Shown piece by piece: positions 15,182 through 17,594 of a stretch of 17,594 nucleotides of DNA (positions are counted from its first letter, which is position 1; the number at the start of each line of letters is the position of its first letter). A program made the translations under genes and the position numbers. A model generated the notes under the pieces. That model had not been told where the DNA came from. It made no database searches and was given only the letters and a program-made list of their open reading frames with translations. The stretch covers positions 1 through 17,594 of the forward strand of contig JAYVFU010000040.1 of the NCBI GenBank assembly GCA_043772865.1, in the 5' to 3' direction. This stretch comes from JACMMS01 sp043772865 (GTDB lineage: Bacteria > Pseudomonadota > Gammaproteobacteria > Burkholderiales > Methylophilaceae).

Positions 15182-16227
15182 GCGAAGCTATAAAACAACT
15201 CGCAGAATCAAAATCAGAGGCGCAAGTATCAGTGCCACAAACATTAGATGCACAAGCATTAGCAGCTCCGCTAACATCGAAACTAGCAAAGCCGCCAGCT
15301 AAAATAGCGGGCGTTAAACAAATTGACGCGGAAAAAACCTCGCGCATTCCCATTAAAATTATCCCCATACCCACCTTGCGCAAGCCAGAATGGATCCGCA
15401 TGAAAGTGCCTGATAGCGCACGTTTCCAAGAGATCAAAAAAGTCTTGCGTGATAATAATCTGCACACAGTATGTGAAGAGGCAAGCTGCCCCAACATTGG
15501 TGAGTGTTTTAGTGGTGGCACCGCTACATTTATGATTTTAGGGGATATTTGTACACGGCGCTGCCCATTTTGTGATGTGGCGCATGGCAAACCACTTGCA
15601 CCAGATGTCAATGAACCTGAGAATTTAGCGCGTACTATCTCGCAAATGCAGCTTAAATATGTGGTCATTACTTCAGTTGACCGTGATGATTTACGTGATG
15701 GCGGCGCCCAACATTTTGTAGATTGTATTAAAGCAGTTCGCGCACAATCACCACATATTAAAATAGAAATTTTAGTGCCTGATTTTCGTGGACGTTTGGA
15801 TGTCGCGATGGAGATTTTACGCAATGCGCCGCCCGATGTAATGAACCACAACCTAGAAACTGTGCCACGTCTTTATAAACAGGCTCGCCCAGGATCAGAC
15901 TATCAAAACTCACTGTCACTACTTAAAACATTTGGTGAAATGTACCCGCAAATACCCACAAAATCTGGGCTAATGCTAGGGTTAGGTGAAACCGATGAAG
16001 AGATTGAACAAGTCATGCAAGATTTACGCGCGCATAACGTGGGCATGCTCACATTAGGGCAATATTTACAACCTAGTGTGCACCATTTGCCTGTCATACG
16101 CTACGTGACGCCGCAAACTTTTGAGTTGCTTAAACAAAAAGCCGAAGTGATGGGCTTTAATAACACCGCTAGCGGCCCCATGGTAAGAAGTAGTTATCAT
16201 GCAGATTTGCAAGCTGGACATGGCTAA
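15178..16227 (+). CDS. lipA: Lipoyl synthase (radical SAM)
   Basis: A 349-residue radical SAM enzyme that inserts two sulfurs into protein-bound octanoate to make lipoate. Two [4Fe-4S] clusters are predicted: the auxiliary cluster at Cys99, Cys104 and Cys110 (CxxxxCxxxxxC) and the radical SAM cluster at Cys125, Cys129 and Cys132 (CxxxCxxC). RSSYHAD near the C-terminus supplies the conserved serine ligand to the auxiliary cluster. Before the conserved KPEWIRMK (69-76) there is a leader of 68 residues, about 30 longer than in E. coli, with an Ala/Gln/Ser-rich, low-complexity first half. The start overlaps lipB by 4 bases. No in-frame ATG or other well-placed start would shorten it. Confidence 0.97.
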   Translation: MSEAIKQLAESKSEAQVSVPQTLDAQALAAPLTSKLAKPPAKIAGVKQIDAEKTSRIPIKIIPIPTLRKPEWIRMKVPDSARFQEIKKVLRDNNLHTVCEEASCPNIGECFSGGTATFMILGDICTRRCPFCDVAHGKPLAPDVNEPENLARTISQMQLKYVVITSVDRDDLRDGGAQHFVDCIKAVRAQSPHIKIEILVPDFRGRLDVAMEILRNAPPDVMNHNLETVPRLYKQARPGSDYQNSLSLLKTFGEMYPQIPTKSGLMLGLGETDEEIEQVMQDLRAHNVGMLTLGQYLQPSVHHLPVIRYVTPQTFELLKQKAEVMGFNNTASGPMVRSSYHADLQAGHG

Positions 16228-16288
16228 CTTAAAGTAGCATTAGCATAAAATTATTACTATAAAAATAATATAATTTGAGAGAGAAATC

Positions 16289-17594
16289 ATGGTTCCACAT
16301 TTAACAACGGCGTTAATTGGCCCGCTTTTAGATTTAGAAAAACGCATGTTAGTCGCCATGCCAAAAATTGAGCATTGGTTTCGCAGCCAATGGTTAGAAT
16401 ATTCCTCACCATTTTACGCTTCGGTAGACTTACGCAACGCAGGCTTTAAATTAGCGCCTGTCGATACCAATTTGTTTCCAGGCGGCTTTAATAATCTAAA
16501 CCCAGAATTTTTGCCATTGAGCATTCAAGCGGCGATGATTGCTGTGGAAAAGGTTTGCCCAGAAGCACACGGCTTATTAATTATTCCAGAAAATCACACC
16601 CGCAACACTTACTATTTGGGCAATGTACTAGCCCTTGCCAATGTAATGCGCCAAGCAGGTTTGGATGTGCGCGTGGGTAGCATTGCCCCTGAAATCACTG
16701 TGCCAACCACACTGCAAACTCATGATGGGCAAGATTTATTCCTTGAGCCAGTGGTGCGTAAAGGCAATCGTTTAGTCTTAGAAAATAGCGCGCTTGGCAA
16801 TGGTAAAACTGGTGAGTTTGATAGCTGTGCCATTCTACTCAATAATGACTTATCGGGCGGCGTGCCAGAGATTTTAAAAAACTTAGAACAAAATTTAATT
16901 CCACCATTGCATGCTGGCTGGGCAACTCGCCGTAAATCACAACATTTTTCCGCCTACAACCGCGTGGCTGATGAGTTTGCTCAGTTATTAGAAATTGACC
17001 CGTGGTTGATTAATCCATACTTTGCCACTTGTGGTCAAATTGATTTTAATGCGCGTGAAGGTGAAGAATGCTTATCGCTAAAAGTAGATGAACTATTGAT
17101 GAAAATTCGCACTAAATATGATCAATATGGCATCACTCAAGACCCATTTGTCATTGTAAAAGCCGATGCAGGTACTTATGGCATGGGCATTATGACCGTG
17201 AAAAGCCCAGATGATGTACGTAATTTAAATCGTAAAACCCGTAATAAAATGTCGGTAGTGAAAGAAGGTTTACAAGTTTCTGAGGTAATTATTCAAGAAG
17301 GCGTTTACACCTTTGAGAGTATTGATGACGCTATTGCAGAACCCGTGGTGTATATGATGGATCACTTTGTCATTGGGGGCTTTTACCGCGTACACACTAG
17401 CCGTGGCATTGATGAAAACTTAAATGCACCTGGCATGCAGTTTGTGCCACTAGCATTTGATAAGCCATGCTCCACCCCCGATTGCGCAGGTGAACCAGAT
17501 GCCGCACCTAATCGCTTTTATGCCTATGGTGTGGTGGCAAGGTTGGCTTTGCTGGCTGCTGCGATTGAGTTACAGGAACAAGATCCTAATAGGG
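16289..17594 (+). CDS. gshA: Glutamate-cysteine ligase, ATP-grasp-like type (cut by window edge)
   Basis: The frame is open from ATG 16289 to the right edge, 435 complete codons plus one base, without a stop. It matches the glutamate-cysteine ligase family first described from Acidithiobacillus ferrooxidans (TIGR02049 type), which is distinct from the E. coli GshA family; this is recognised from memory of the family, not searched. It would make gamma-glutamylcysteine for glutathione. Conserved-looking stretches are VDLRNAGFKLAPVDTNLFPG (46-65), HAGWATRRKSQHF (208-220), DPFVIVKADAGTYGMGI (285-301, an ATP-grasp-like Gly loop) and FVIGGFYRVHTSRG (360-373). A GAGAGAG motif (16277-16283) lies 5 bases ahead of the ATG. 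Family length is about 430-440, so little is missing. It begins 61 bases after lipA. Confidence 0.9.
   Translation, partial: MVPHLTTALIGPLLDLEKRMLVAMPKIEHWFRSQWLEYSSPFYASVDLRNAGFKLAPVDTNLFPGGFNNLNPEFLPLSIQAAMIAVEKVCPEAHGLLIIPENHTRNTYYLGNVLALANVMRQAGLDVRVGSIAPEITVPTTLQTHDGQDLFLEPVVRKGNRLVLENSALGNGKTGEFDSCAILLNNDLSGGVPEILKNLEQNLIPPLHAGWATRRKSQHFSAYNRVADEFAQLLEIDPWLINPYFATCGQIDFNAREGEECLSLKVDELLMKIRTKYDQYGITQDPFVIVKADAGTYGMGIMTVKSPDDVRNLNRKTRNKMSVVKEGLQVSEVIIQEGVYTFESIDDAIAEPVVYMMDHFVIGGFYRVHTSRGIDENLNAPGMQFVPLAFDKPCSTPDCAGEPDAAPNRFYAYGVVARLALLAAAIELQEQDPNR

Noticed and set aside
15030..15851. A 273-codon open frame on the minus strand across lipB and lipA.
   Set aside because: It lies antisense to two clearly conserved genes and its translation has no recognisable domain; it is a shadow frame.
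16258..16274. TATAAA (16258-16263) and TATAAT (16269-16274) ahead of gshA as -10 boxes.
   Set aside because: The TATAAT is only 14 bases before the ATG, so transcription would begin in or past the ribosome binding site. Neither has a -35 at proper spacing; the stretch is simply AT-rich.

Overview
The window looks like a conserved housekeeping segment of a betaproteobacterial chromosome, most likely a methylotroph of the Methylophilaceae (Methylotenera-like). The basis is the AT-rich composition (about 40% GC by eye), the order gatCAB / mreBCD-mrdAB-rlpA-dacA-ybeD-lipBA, and a glutamate-cysteine ligase of the ATP-grasp-like 'ferrooxidans' type instead of the enteric type. The placement is recalled from family knowledge, not searched. 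No phage, transposase, CRISPR, tRNA or rRNA gene was seen.

Layout. (1) 1-911, minus strand: the first 32 codons of an unrecognised small protein at the left edge, then exodeoxyribonuclease III (xth, TTG start). (2) 950-2318, plus strand: pyrE, diverging from xth across only 38 bases, then a secreted DUF4124 protein. (3) 2319-2596: a convergent intergenic region holding a 159-base, highly structured repeat element (14-bp terminal inverted repeats and three stem-loops). (4) 5912-2597, minus strand: gatC-gatA-gatB, the tRNA-dependent amidotransferase. (5) 5913-6118: a divergent control region with three copies of ACGCTTAA. (6) 6119-12813, plus strand: mreB, mreC, mreD, mrdA, rodA and rlpA, the cell-elongation (rod) system with a septal/lateral wall lipoprotein. 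(7) 12978-16227: dacA, ybeD, lipB and lipA. (8) 16289-17594: gshA, cut by the right edge just short of its expected end.

How the genes work together. MreB filaments, with MreC and MreD, position the RodA glycosyltransferase and the PBP2 transpeptidase that build the side wall. RlpA and DacA trim or cleave peptidoglycan. LipB and LipA attach octanoate to lipoyl domains and convert it to lipoate; YbeD is a small regulator-like protein that travels with them. GatCAB makes Gln-tRNA(Gln) and/or Asn-tRNA(Asn) by transamidation. GshA begins glutathione synthesis. Catalytic residues that could be checked are intact in every enzyme, and nothing in the genes suggests decay.

I found no obviously new multi-gene system. 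The most distinctive non-coding signals are the structured repeat at 2382-2540, the ACGCTTAA repeats ahead of mreB/gatC, and the paired inverted repeats around a -10-like box upstream of dacA.
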